Positions 44,419-51,631 of a stretch of DNA of 64,000 nucleotides are shown one piece after another (within the stretch, counting starts at the first letter, position 1; each line of letters begins with the position of its first letter). Below the pieces are notes generated by a model that had not been told where the DNA came from, did no database searches, and was given only the letters and a program-made list of their open reading frames with translations. The stretch comes from Wenyingzhuangia heitensis (GTDB lineage: Bacteria; Bacteroidota; Bacteroidia; Flavobacteriales; Flavobacteriaceae): the NCBI RefSeq assembly GCF_011762155.1, contig NZ_JAASQL010000002.1:186001-250000 (forward strand), written 5' to 3'. A program made the position numbers and the translations under genes.

Positions 44419-46839
44419 ATGCAATCTCCCAAACATAGAATTACATTTAAAATTTTAACAGGTTACATTATTCTTGGAATTTTGGCAACTATTGCGGGTA
44501 TTTTGGTTATTTCTGAAATAAAAACCTTTACACAGCTACAAAAACAAGATATTTCTGACGGAAGTAAAATTGTGAAAATAGGAAGTTTAATTGCTAGTAT
44601 TTACGAAAATGAAAGCTTGTCTAGAGCTGCACTTCAGCTAAATTCAGCCAAAGAATTAAAAGAATATACTGTAGAAAACGAACAATTATTGTTAAAAATA
44701 GATTCGCTAAACTTTATTGTAGACAATCCTTTTCAAGAAAGTATTTTAGACAGTATTAAGCTGATTATAGATCAAAAATCAAAGAACATTATTGGTTTAA
44801 AAAGGTTAAAATTAAAAGACAATTCCGACAAATCTATACATACAGCAATAAACAAATTAAGTACCATAGATTCTTTGTTAGGAAAAATGTTTGTTGCTGA
44901 TTTTTATAAAAAAACAAAGCCGTTAGACAAACAAAATTATTGGGATATAGAAGAATATATAAAGGTTTTAAAAGATATAAACCCTAAAAATTCTGATAGT
45001 AATATGACACAGCATCAGATTGATTCTTTATTAACCATTTCTAAAAGTAAACTAAGAGAAGCTCAAATAGAAATAGAATATCAGCGTAAAATTTTAGAAA
45101 GAAAAGAAAGAGAATTGGTAGAAAATGATGTAGTGGTTTCTAGAAAATTACGTGAGTTATTAAATGCTCTGGAAAAAGATATTATTCAGAATACAAAAAC
45201 AAGTAATATCCAAAGAGAGAAATCTTTAAACAGAAGTAAAAATATTATTCTGTTCGCTGCCATTATCAGTTTTATTATTATTGTTATTTTCTCTTTTGTG
45301 TTTCTAAACGATTTTTGGAAAAGCGAACGCTATCGAAAAAAATTAGAAGAAGCTAATGAGACTAGTTCTTCACTTTTAAAAAGTAGAGAGCAAATAATCT
45401 CTATGGTGAGTCACGATTTAAGAACTCCTTTAAATACTATTACAGGATATGGCGAGTTGCTTCAAAAATCTAAAAACACAACAAAAGAAATTAATTATGT
45501 AGAGCATATTCAAAGTGCATCTACTTATATGGAACAATTGGTAAACGACCTTTTAGAATTTTCTAACCTAGAAAATAATAATATTTCTATTACTTCTGTT
45601 CCTTTTGATTTGGAAAAATTAATGCAGGAAATTGTTAAAAGTACAGAGAGTTTGGCACAAGACAAACCCATTACTTTTAAATTGATATTTGATGAAAATA
45701 TTAAAAACTTGGTTATTGGAGATCCTTTTAGGATGAAACAAATTTTATACAATTTGGTTATAAATGCCTATAAATTTACAGACAAAGGAACCATTATACT
45801 TCAAAGTTTTTTAGACAAAAAGACTAAAACGTTACATCTTTCTGTAAAAGACACAGGAATAGGAATTGGCAAAGAACAACAAAAAAATATTTTTAAAGCC
45901 TTTACGCAAGGAGAAAATTCTAAAACGAACAAACAAAATGGTTTTGGTTTGGGACTGACTATTTCTAAAAAAATATCAGAATTATTAGGAGGGGATTTAA
46001 CCTTAAATAGTGAATTAAATAACGGTAGTACATTTACATTGTCTGTACCTGTAACCATGTCTAATAAAGTGTTAAGTGATGATAAAACCATCAAACCGCA
46101 AATAAAATTTGAAATTAAAGTGGTTGTAGTAGAAGATGATGTTTCTATGAGACAACTTTTAAAAGAATTGTTAAAACAGTATGGAATTGAATCTTTTATT
46201 TTTGAAAACGCACAAGAAGCATTAACAGCAATCAAGAGTATTCCTTTTGATTTGGTTTTAACCGATATTCAGTTGCCCAAAATGAATGGAATCCATTTTA
46301 TGGAAGTGCTTAAAAATGATAATTCTTACAAAAATCAGCCAATTATAGCCATGACAGGTAGAACAAATCTATCAGTTACAGACTATTTAGACAGTGGTTT
46401 TTCTGCGGTATTAACAAAACCTTTTAGCTCTGATAGATTAGAAACGGTATTGCAACAGTTTTTTAACGTAAGTACATTAGAGGTAAATGCTGAACCAAAA
46501 CAAGAATTACTAAAAAGCCCAGAAGGTTTTAGTATTCAGACTTTAGGTTTGTTTTTAAATAATGATATTATTGTTATAAAAAACAATTTAAAGGTGTTTT
46601 TAGAAGACACCAAAACAAACAAAATGTTGCTAAATAAAGCACAAAAAGAACAAGATGTAGCTACTGTAAATTATGTGAGTCATAAAATGATTAGCATGTT
46701 TAAACAGTTAGAAGTAACCTCTGTTGTTCCCTTTTTAGAAATGTTTGAAACCACCAAAAAAATAGACATTCCTCTTTTTACAGCTTTTGAAAATGAACTT
46801 TCTAAATTTATAACATCTTTAGAAAACTATCTTAGTTAA
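44419..46839 (+). CDS. Hybrid histidine kinase with receiver and Hpt domains
   Basis: An 806-residue membrane sensor. Two hydrophobic segments (about 9-29 and 276-296) enclose a ~245-residue helical periplasmic sensor rich in Lys/Asp/Ile. Then come HisKA with phospho-His 332 (MVSHDLRTPLN), the ATPase domain (NLVINAYKF, DTGIGIG, GFGLGLTI), a receiver with Asp 616 (LVLTDIQLPKMNG), and a C-terminal Hpt-like helix bundle with His 755 (VNYVSHKMISMF). It carries a complete internal His-Asp-His relay whose likely final acceptor is the sigma-54 regulator encoded convergently (8-base 3' overlap). A TATCTTTA box (44385-44392) lies 27 bases upstream. Confidence 0.93.
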   Translation: MQSPKHRITFKILTGYIILGILATIAGILVISEIKTFTQLQKQDISDGSKIVKIGSLIASIYENESLSRAALQLNSAKELKEYTVENEQLLLKIDSLNFIVDNPFQESILDSIKLIIDQKSKNIIGLKRLKLKDNSDKSIHTAINKLSTIDSLLGKMFVADFYKKTKPLDKQNYWDIEEYIKVLKDINPKNSDSNMTQHQIDSLLTISKSKLREAQIEIEYQRKILERKERELVENDVVVSRKLRELLNALEKDIIQNTKTSNIQREKSLNRSKNIILFAAIISFIIIVIFSFVFLNDFWKSERYRKKLEEANETSSSLLKSREQIISMVSHDLRTPLNTITGYGELLQKSKNTTKEINYVEHIQSASTYMEQLVNDLLEFSNLENNNISITSVPFDLEKLMQEIVKSTESLAQDKPITFKLIFDENIKNLVIGDPFRMKQILYNLVINAYKFTDKGTIILQSFLDKKTKTLHLSVKDTGIGIGKEQQKNIFKAFTQGENSKTNKQNGFGLGLTISKKISELLGGDLTLNSELNNGSTFTLSVPVTMSNKVLSDDKTIKPQIKFEIKVVVVEDDVSMRQLLKELLKQYGIESFIFENAQEALTAIKSIPFDLVLTDIQLPKMNGIHFMEVLKNDNSYKNQPIIAMTGRTNLSVTDYLDSGFSAVLTKPFSSDRLETVLQQFFNVSTLEVNAEPKQELLKSPEGFSIQTLGLFLNNDIIVIKNNLKVFLEDTKTNKMLLNKAQKEQDVATVNYVSHKMISMFKQLEVTSVVPFLEMFETTKKIDIPLFTAFENELSKFITSLENYLS

Positions 46840-48172
46840 GATCGTATAGTTTCATTTTATTGTACAATGTTTTTCGGGTAATGTTTAACAACTTTGCCGC
46901 TTGTGTTTTGTTATTGTCAGCCTCGTGTAAAGCACCTATAATCAATTCTTTTTCATTTTCTTTGGTAGAAAAACTCGTGGTAGTTGATTTTGGTTTGGGA
47001 GCTAAAAATAACTCGCTAGGCAATGCTGTTTTTTCAATAACGTTGCTAGGAGTAAGCAAGGTTGCTCTTTTAATTACATTAGAAAGTTCTCTTAAATTTC
47101 CTGGCCAATTGTAATTCTGAAAAATGGTTAAAACCTCTTTAGAAAAACCAATAATAGATTTGTTTAATTGTTGATTAGCTTTGTTTAAAAAGAAATCAGC
47201 ATATAGAATTAAATCATCATTTCTGTCTTTTAAACTGGGCACTTTGATAGAAAATTCATTTAAACGATGGTATAAATCTTCTCTAAAACTTCCTTTGTCT
47301 ACAGCATCTAATAAATCTTCGTTAGTAGCCGTTATTAGTCTTATATCTACTTGTATTTCGGTACTACTACCAATAGGTTTTACTCGTCTTTCTTGCAAAG
47401 CTCTAAGAAGTTGAATTTGATTTTCGTAACTTAAATTCCCTACTTCATCTAAAAAAAGAGTTCCACCATTGGCTGCTTCAAAATGTCCAATTTTGTCGTT
47501 TATTGCTCCAGTAAAAGACCCTTTTTTATGTCCAAAAAATTCACTAGATGCAATTTCTTTAGGAATTGCACCACAATCTACAGCCACAAAAGGTTGATTG
47601 TGCCTTAGGCTTTGTAAATGAATATTTTTAGCCACAACTTCTTTTCCTGTTCCACTTTCTCCGGTAATTAATACAGATATTTCTGTAGGAGCTACCAAAT
47701 GAATGTATTCTGTTAAAGATTTTGAGGCAGCACTAATACCTGTTACAAAATTGTTGTTAGTTGTTTCCTTTTTTTCGGGTTTATTGGTAGTTGTAGATAA
47801 TGGTTTCACATCTTTAACTTCTAAGGCATTGTTAATTACTTCTAAAACCTCATTTGGATTAAAGGGTTTAGAAATATAATCAAAAGCTCCTTGTTTCATA
47901 GCTCGTACGGCTGTAGAAACTTCTGCGTATCCTGTCATTAGTACTATGGGAGTAGTACTGTTTTTTTCCTTCATTTGTTTTAACAACTCAATACCATCAC
48001 CATCGGGAAGACGTAAATCAGTAAAAATTAAGTCGTAATCATTCTTTTTTAAAAGCTGTGTAGCATTTAAAAGAGTATAACCTACATCCACTTTATATTG
48101 ATGACGTTCCATAAAATTTTTTAACATTTTAGAAAAACTTACATCATCTTCTATTAGTAATATTTGCTTCAT
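46832..48172 (-). CDS. Sigma-54-dependent response regulator (NtrC family)
   Basis: A 446-residue transcription activator. The receiver (1-120) has Asp 52 (LIFTDLRLPDGDG) and a Lys in SKPFNP; the AAA+ domain holds Walker A GESGTGKE (171-178), the sigma-54 contact loop GSFTGA (218-223, Ser where most have Ala), and GGTLFLDEVGNL; the C terminus is a Fis-type helix-turn-helix (NKTQAAKLLNITRKTLYNKM). It converges on the hybrid kinase gene with an 8-base overlap. Its target may be the sigma-54-like promoter before the triplicated PepSY-like genes just upstream on the same strand. A 10-base inverted repeat lies 25 bases before the start. Confidence 0.96.
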   Translation of the reverse strand: MKQILLIEDDVSFSKMLKNFMERHQYKVDVGYTLLNATQLLKKNDYDLIFTDLRLPDGDGIELLKQMKEKNSTTPIVLMTGYAEVSTAVRAMKQGAFDYISKPFNPNEVLEVINNALEVKDVKPLSTTTNKPEKKETTNNNFVTGISAASKSLTEYIHLVAPTEISVLITGESGTGKEVVAKNIHLQSLRHNQPFVAVDCGAIPKEIASSEFFGHKKGSFTGAINDKIGHFEAANGGTLFLDEVGNLSYENQIQLLRALQERRVKPIGSSTEIQVDIRLITATNEDLLDAVDKGSFREDLYHRLNEFSIKVPSLKDRNDDLILYADFFLNKANQQLNKSIIGFSKEVLTIFQNYNWPGNLRELSNVIKRATLLTPSNVIEKTALPSELFLAPKPKSTTTSFSTKENEKELIIGALHEADNNKTQAAKLLNITRKTLYNKMKLYDLN

Positions 48173-48196
48173 AAAATTGGGACTTAATAATTACAA

Positions 48197-48220
48197 AAAT
48201 ATCAAGTTATCTTGATATTT
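48197..48220. promoter_or_regulatory. Inverted repeat before the sigma-54 regulator gene
   Basis: Arms aaatatcaag (48197-48206) and cttgatattt (48211-48220) around ttat. It lies 25 bases upstream of the regulator start and 20 bases from the peptide-operon terminator. Symmetry and position suit an autoregulatory operator, though a hairpin in the leader is also possible. Confidence 0.45.
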
Positions 48221-48240
48221 GGTTATAAATAAGAATATAA

Positions 48241-48270
48241 AAAAAGACGTTTAATTAAAAACGTCTTTTT
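48241..48270 (-). terminator. Terminator of the PepSY-like gene cluster
   Basis: Twelve-base arms (48241-48252 and 48259-48270), a six-base loop and T-rich exit on the minus strand, 39 bases past the last stop. Confidence 0.82.
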
Positions 48271-48308
48271 AAAATAAATAGTAGGTGTTACGCTACATTT
48301 ATGCTTGC

Positions 48309-48617
48309 TTATTTAACAGCACTTTCTTCTAGCCAGTTTCCGTCTTTGTCAATATAGACAGCACTTGATGCACCCTCTGCAGTAAGCTCTAATTTGTATT
48401 GTCCGTTAGCGTTTACATAAGCCTTGCTAATGGTAGCAGTAGAAAAGTCTTTTTCTACTGCGCTTGTTACTGCTGCAGGTAATTCGTCTAGAGAAACTTC
48501 TGTAAATCCATCGTTCATAATAATGTTGATAGAAGTGGCAGGAGTGACGTTGTTTGTCATTGCAAATGTTGACATTCCACTTGCTAAAATTGCGATTGAT
48601 AAAATGATCTTTTTCAT
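48309..48617 (-). CDS. Secreted PepSY-like small protein, copy 1
   Basis: A 102-residue exported protein: signal peptide cleaved near STFA (residue 19), leaving ~83 residues. The mature part resembles the PepSY-like (BLIP-like fold) family common in Bacteroidota: an acidic helix start (SLDELPAAVTSAVEKDF) followed by strands KAYVNANGQYKLELTA and VYIDKDGNWLEES. It has no Cys. It is the third gene, by transcription order, of three paralogues of identical length, about 80% identical to copy 2. The role is unknown; binding a partner protein in the periplasm is a common idea for the fold. It lies next to the sigma-54 regulator gene, with a terminator between. Confidence 0.85.
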   Translation of the reverse strand: MKKIILSIAILASGMSTFAMTNNVTPATSINIIMNDGFTEVSLDELPAAVTSAVEKDFSTATISKAYVNANGQYKLELTAEGASSAVYIDKDGNWLEESAVK

Positions 48618-48662
48618 GATATATGGTTTTTAAAATTTATAATTATGTACAAGGTTGTTTAC

Positions 48663-48971
48663 TTATTTAACAGCACTTTCTTCTAACCAGTTTCCGTTTT
48701 TGTCAATATAAACAGTGTTGGTAGCACTATCAGCTGTAAGCTCTAATTTGTACTGTCCGTTAGTGTTTGCATACGCTTTGCTAATGGTAGAGGTAGGGAA
48801 ATCTTTTTCTACTGCGCTTGTTACTGCTGCAGGTAATTCATCTACAGAAACTTCTGTAAACTCATCATTCATAGTTATGGTAATAGAGGTTGCTGGAGTA
48901 ATGTTGTTAGACATTGCATAAGTTGATACTCCACTTGCTAAAATTGCGATTGATAAAATGATCTTTTTCAT
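48663..48971 (-). CDS. Secreted PepSY-like small protein, copy 2
   Basis: A 102-residue paralogue with the same layout: signal peptide to about residue 19 (STYA), SVDELPAAVTSAVEKDF, KAYANTNGQYKLELTA and VYIDKNGNWLEESAVK. Differences from copy 1 cluster in the first 20 mature residues and in the loop DSATNT, consistent with surface variation on a fixed fold. The 45-base spacers on both sides are nearly the same. It should be co-transcribed with its neighbours. Family recognition is by pattern only. Confidence 0.85.
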   Translation of the reverse strand: MKKIILSIAILASGVSTYAMSNNITPATSITITMNDEFTEVSVDELPAAVTSAVEKDFPTSTISKAYANTNGQYKLELTADSATNTVYIDKNGNWLEESAVK

Positions 48972-49016
48972 GATATATGGTTTTTAAAATTTATAATTAT
49001 GTACAAGGTTGTTTGC

Positions 49017-49325
49017 TTATTTAATAGCACTTTCTTCTAACCAGTTTCCGTCTTTGTCTGCATAAACAGTGTTTGATGCATTGTCTGCAGTAAGTTCTAG
49101 TTTGTATTGTCCGTTAGCGTTTACATAAGCTTTGCTAATGGTTGCCGTTGTAAAATATTTTTTAACAGCGTTGGTAACTGCTGCAGGTAATTCGTCTACA
49201 GAAATTTCTGTAAATTCTTGATTGGCTATAATGCTTACAGTTGTAACAGGAGTAACGTTGTTTGTTATTGCAAATGTTGACATTCCACTTGCTAAAATTG
49301 CTACTGATAAAATGAACTTTTTCAT
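49017..49325 (-). CDS. Secreted PepSY-like small protein, copy 3 (promoter-proximal)
   Basis: The first gene of the triplet. It is also 102 residues long and is the most divergent copy: FILSV in the signal peptide, VTTVSIIANQEFTEIS in the N-terminal mature part, and AVKKYFTTATISKA where the others have AVEKDF. The signal peptide, the QYKLELTADNASNTVY strand and the DKDGNWLEESAIK end are retained. Its upstream region lacks the 45-base spacer and instead has a sigma-54-like promoter (49371-49387), giving a leader of roughly 35 bases. It is probably the ancestral end of the array. Confidence 0.85.
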   Translation of the reverse strand: MKKFILSVAILASGMSTFAITNNVTPVTTVSIIANQEFTEISVDELPAAVTNAVKKYFTTATISKAYVNANGQYKLELTADNASNTVYADKDGNWLEESAIK

Positions 49326-49370
49326 AAAATATTTTCTTTTAATGTTATTAATTATTTACAATTAGGATAT

Positions 49371-49387
49371 AGAAAGAAATGTGCCAG
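49371..49387 (-). promoter_or_regulatory. Near-consensus sigma-54 promoter of the PepSY-like cluster
   Basis: Minus strand reads CTGGCAC, five bases, TTTCT: a perfect -24 element and a -12 element with one change (TTTCT for TTGCT), with correct GG-N10 spacing. The predicted start site near 49360 leaves ~35 bases to the first ATG. A sigma-54 activator gene lies at the far end of the cluster. Further up, acctgt (49421-49426) and acaggt (49460-49465) are inverted and could be an activator site. Confidence 0.48.
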
Positions 49388-49680
49388 CAAGCCACGTGTA
49401 TATTTAATTAGTAGTTAAAAACCTGTATTTGAGGGGTTTGTGTTTTTTTAGGTTTGGGGACAGGTATAAAAAGCTGAGTAAAGTACGAGTAAACAGGGGA
49501 GGACTCCGTGTAAATATTATACAAAAACATGAGTTTTAAAAAAAGTAAAAGTAATTAGAGTTGATAAAAGAAATGTTACTCTAAGAAATTTAACGCATGT
49601 AGCAGACAAGTTACATAGAGAAGAGGATAGAATAACTTTATAAATACATTAGTATTTGAAATTATAAGATACTGAATAAA

Positions 49681-49717
49681 AAATAGCAGATTGAGTTAGG
49701 GCTCAATCCGCTATTTT
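49681..49717. terminator. Hairpin terminator downstream of the SnoaL gene
   Basis: Fifteen-base arms (49681-49695 and 49702-49716) with one mismatch, flanked by A and T runs. It lies 60 bases beyond the minus-strand stop at 49777 and could also end a plus-strand transcript. Confidence 0.72.
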
Positions 49718-49776
49718 TTATAGGTTGTAACTAGGCTTTGCCAAACAGGTTAAGTGTTGCTTATTAATTGTATATA

Positions 49777-50151
49777 TTAATACATTTTATTTTTGTTGGC
49801 AGACTTTTTTGGTATTTGCTGAATAGCATCCCAATGTTCAATAATTTTTTCGTTCTCATCAAATCTAAAAAAATCCATAGTGACGTATTCATCGTTATCT
49901 GGCCATACCTGATGCGTATGTAATGCCACCAAATCATTTTCAGAGATTACTCGAACAAACTCAATAGATTTATTTGGATACTCAGTTTTCATTCGCTCAA
50001 AATATTCAATAAACCCTTCAATTCCATTTTGTACATCAGGGTTGTGTTGAATGTAGTCTGCTCCAACATACAATTTGGTAGCCTCTTTAGGATTTCCTTC
50101 ATATGCCATTTTATAAAATTCTACAGCATTTTTTTTTAGGTTTTCATTCAT
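49777..50151 (-). CDS. SnoaL-like (NTF2-fold) protein
   Basis: A 124-residue single-domain cytoplasmic protein of the SnoaL/NTF2-like superfamily. The pattern AVEFYKMAYEGNPKEATKLYVGADYIQHNPDVQNGIEGFIEYF and the closing FRFDENEKIIEHWDAIQQIP match each half of the lipoprotein at 25326-26198, without a signal peptide. The pocket residues vary across the family, so no substrate can be given. It stands alone on the minus strand; the 200 bases upstream carry a palindrome at 50202-50217 but no clear promoter. Confidence 0.88.
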   Translation of the reverse strand: MNENLKKNAVEFYKMAYEGNPKEATKLYVGADYIQHNPDVQNGIEGFIEYFERMKTEYPNKSIEFVRVISENDLVALHTHQVWPDNDEYVTMDFFRFDENEKIIEHWDAIQQIPKKSANKNKMY

Positions 50152-50201
50152 AGTGTATGTTTTTCGATATATTAAAGCTGTTTTTTTTAGTCACTAAGCC
50201 A

Positions 50202-50217
50202 TCCCGAAGCTTTGGGA
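50202..50217. repeat. REP-like palindrome
   Basis: tcccgaagc followed by tttggga: an imperfect palindrome, G/C-rich against its surroundings, in the 214-base gap upstream of the SnoaL gene. It resembles short dispersed palindromes frequent in flavobacterial intergenic DNA; no second copy exists in this window. Confidence 0.4.
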
Positions 50218-50365
50218 CAACAAGATTTGAGGACACTTTAAATATAGACAAAACATTTAGAAAAAACTAAACCCACATTAACTATAGCAGGTGTTGTGTA
50301 AAGGTTTTTTCAATTCAGTTTATGATTATTTTCAATAATTTTTAAAGTGAATTAATTTGTTTTAA

Positions 50366-50833
50366 TTACCAAGCATAAATAACAAGCAATACTAGTGATG
50401 TTAAAAAAGAGATTAAACAAACTATAAAAGTCAATAAAATTATATAGAAATATGGTTTACCAGTCCTTACGATGTCTTTATCCAAATCCGATGGGTTTTG
50501 TTCTTCCGCCATCTTTTGAAGTTTCTTGCCAAGATTGTGGTAATCAATTGTTATTATGGAAATACAAATTACTCCTAAAAAAATGGAGAGTAGAAGAATA
50601 CAAAGTAAATAACGGTAGATGGAAATGTTGTGATTATCTCTCTAGGATAAAGTTGAAAGAATCACAATTAATGAAACTCCTAAAAGAATAATATGATTTA
50701 TAGTATTAGTGAGGAGTTTATTCGTAGCTTCAGTTTGAACTTCTATTCCGTTTTTAAGAAAAGTCTGTTTTTTTCTTTCAAGAAGATTTTTTTCAGTTTT
50801 TTCAAGAATAGTTTATTTATTTTCTTTTTCCAT
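50366..50833 (-). pseudogene. Membrane protein pseudogene with two nonsense codons
   Basis: A 156-codon minus-strand frame beginning at ATG 50833 and ending at TAA 50366, interrupted only by TAA at codon 7 (50813-50815) and TAG at codon 64 (50642-50644). Read through, it encodes a ~155-residue protein with a charged N-terminal segment (TEKNLLERKKQTFLKNGIEV), and three hydrophobic segments: NHIILLGVSLIVILSTLS; YRYLLCILLLSIFLGVICISII; and YIILLTFIVCLISFLTSLVLLVI near the C terminus. Two stops in an otherwise open, protein-like frame show a recently lost gene. Plus-strand ORFs here are shadows. I do not recognise the family. Confidence 0.78.
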
Positions 50834-50927
50834 TTTTTAGGAATGAGTGAGAAATTACTACCAAGGTTGTTGTATAAGATTAGTTGAGTGTTTTAAGCAC
50901 TAAATTTAGCAAATAAAACACAAATTT

Positions 50928-50990
50928 AAAGTCCGAGAGGACTTTCGTAAGTAGGCAAGAAGCCAGCAATAAATTATATACGGTGTTGGC
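50928..50990. repeat. Hairpins in the gap before the HxlR gene's 3' end
   Basis: Two inverted repeats: aaagtcc/ggacttt around gaga (50928-50945) and gccagca/tgttggc (50962-50968, 50984-50990; one G-T pair). The latter contains tatacggtgttggc, which resembles spacer sequence often seen between flavobacterial genes. Function is not evident. Confidence 0.35.
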
Positions 50991-51002
50991 AATAGTATTT
51001 TT

Positions 51003-51428
51003 CTATTCAATGATAAATTCCCCCTTCTCTTGAGCTGCAATAATTCCCCATTCAGTGATCATTTCAAGAATTGGTATTAAACCTTTTCCAAATTTTGTAA
51101 GAGCATATTCTACTTTTAAAGGAGGTTTTTTATAATACGCCTTTCTAGAAATTATACCATCGGCTTCTAATTGTTTTAATTGCATACTTAATGTACGTTC
51201 ATTAAGCAGCGGAATTTCTTTTCGTAATTCGTTATACCGTTTTTTACTAGAAATTAGATGAAATAATATGACACCTTTCCATTTTCCTCCTATTAATTCC
51301 ATTGCCGTACTTGTAGGACAGGAAAAAATTTTGTCATTCAATTTAATTTGGGGCTTTTTTAAGAATAATACTTCTCTATCCAATTCCCCATTTAATTTGT
51401 ACAATGATTTATCGCTTTTATTTTCCAT
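51003..51428 (-). CDS. HxlR family transcriptional regulator
   Basis: A 141-residue winged-helix regulator of the HxlR (MarR-like) type. The family's conserved Cys sits in CPTSTAMELIGGKWKGVILFHL, followed by the recognition helix NERTLSMQLKQLEADGII and the wing RKAYYKKPPLKVEYALTKFG. Members often sense electrophiles, quinones or formaldehyde through Cys. It diverges from the dehydrogenase-nitroreductase operon across 203 bases, so regulation of that operon is likely. A TATATTTA box (51447-51454, minus strand) is its candidate -7 element. The N-terminal ~30 residues extend beyond the usual HxlR length. Confidence 0.93.
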   Translation of the reverse strand: MENKSDKSLYKLNGELDREVLFLKKPQIKLNDKIFSCPTSTAMELIGGKWKGVILFHLISSKKRYNELRKEIPLLNERTLSMQLKQLEADGIISRKAYYKKPPLKVEYALTKFGKGLIPILEMITEWGIIAAQEKGEFIIE

Positions 51429-51579
51429 TTTTCTTAAATTATCCAGTAAATATATTAAAACTTTACTTTTTATAGTAGCTTAATTTTATTTAGTAATTAT
51501 TTTTTTATTTAACTTACTGGTTTTTAGTTGTTAATTAATAGAAATATAGTGATTTTAGTACTGACCTTTTTGTCCGTTA

Positions 51580-51610
51580 TTGCTTAGTTTTAACAATAGA
51601 CTTAATTTTG
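51580..51610 (+). promoter_or_regulatory. Promoter of the dehydrogenase-nitroreductase operon
   Basis: TTG (51580-51582), 20 bases, TAATTTTG (51603-51610): a full match to the Bacteroidota consensus TTG-N17-23-TAnnTTTG. The ATG at 51632 follows 21 bases later. It is the best sigma-A-type promoter in the window and lies in the HxlR divergent region. Confidence 0.65.
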
Positions 51611-51631
51611 TGCCTTTAAAAATAGTAACTT

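Larger units (their letters stand above)
48309..49325 (-). repeat. Three tandem gene copies with a 354-bp period
   Basis: Starts at 48617, 48971 and 49325 are spaced exactly 354 bases apart; each copy has 309 coding bases and the two 45-base spacers (48618-48662, 48972-49016) are almost identical. This indicates recent tandem amplification of a gene-plus-leader unit. The sequence upstream of the third copy differs, so the duplicated leader derives from an inner junction. Confidence 0.92.
49326..49776. other. 451-base gap with promoter, possible small ORFs and a hairpin
   Basis: Besides the sigma-54-like promoter and the terminator at 49681-49717, this region holds a 40-codon minus-strand frame (49408-49530, starting MFLYNIYTESSPVYS) and, back to back with its ATG, a plus-strand stretch 49529-49643. 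The latter reads MSFKKVKVIRVDKRNVTL... only if one A is dropped from a run of seven. Neither can be confirmed as a gene; they may be remnants. Confidence 0.35.

Noticed and set aside
50452-50887. Two plus-strand ORFs of 79 and 64 codons
   Set aside because: They lie over the minus-strand membrane pseudogene, have no family-like features and unusual composition; they are shadows.
50928-50990. Integron attC site
   Set aside because: Hairpins lack the conserved core-site sequences, and no integrase gene or cassette series is present.
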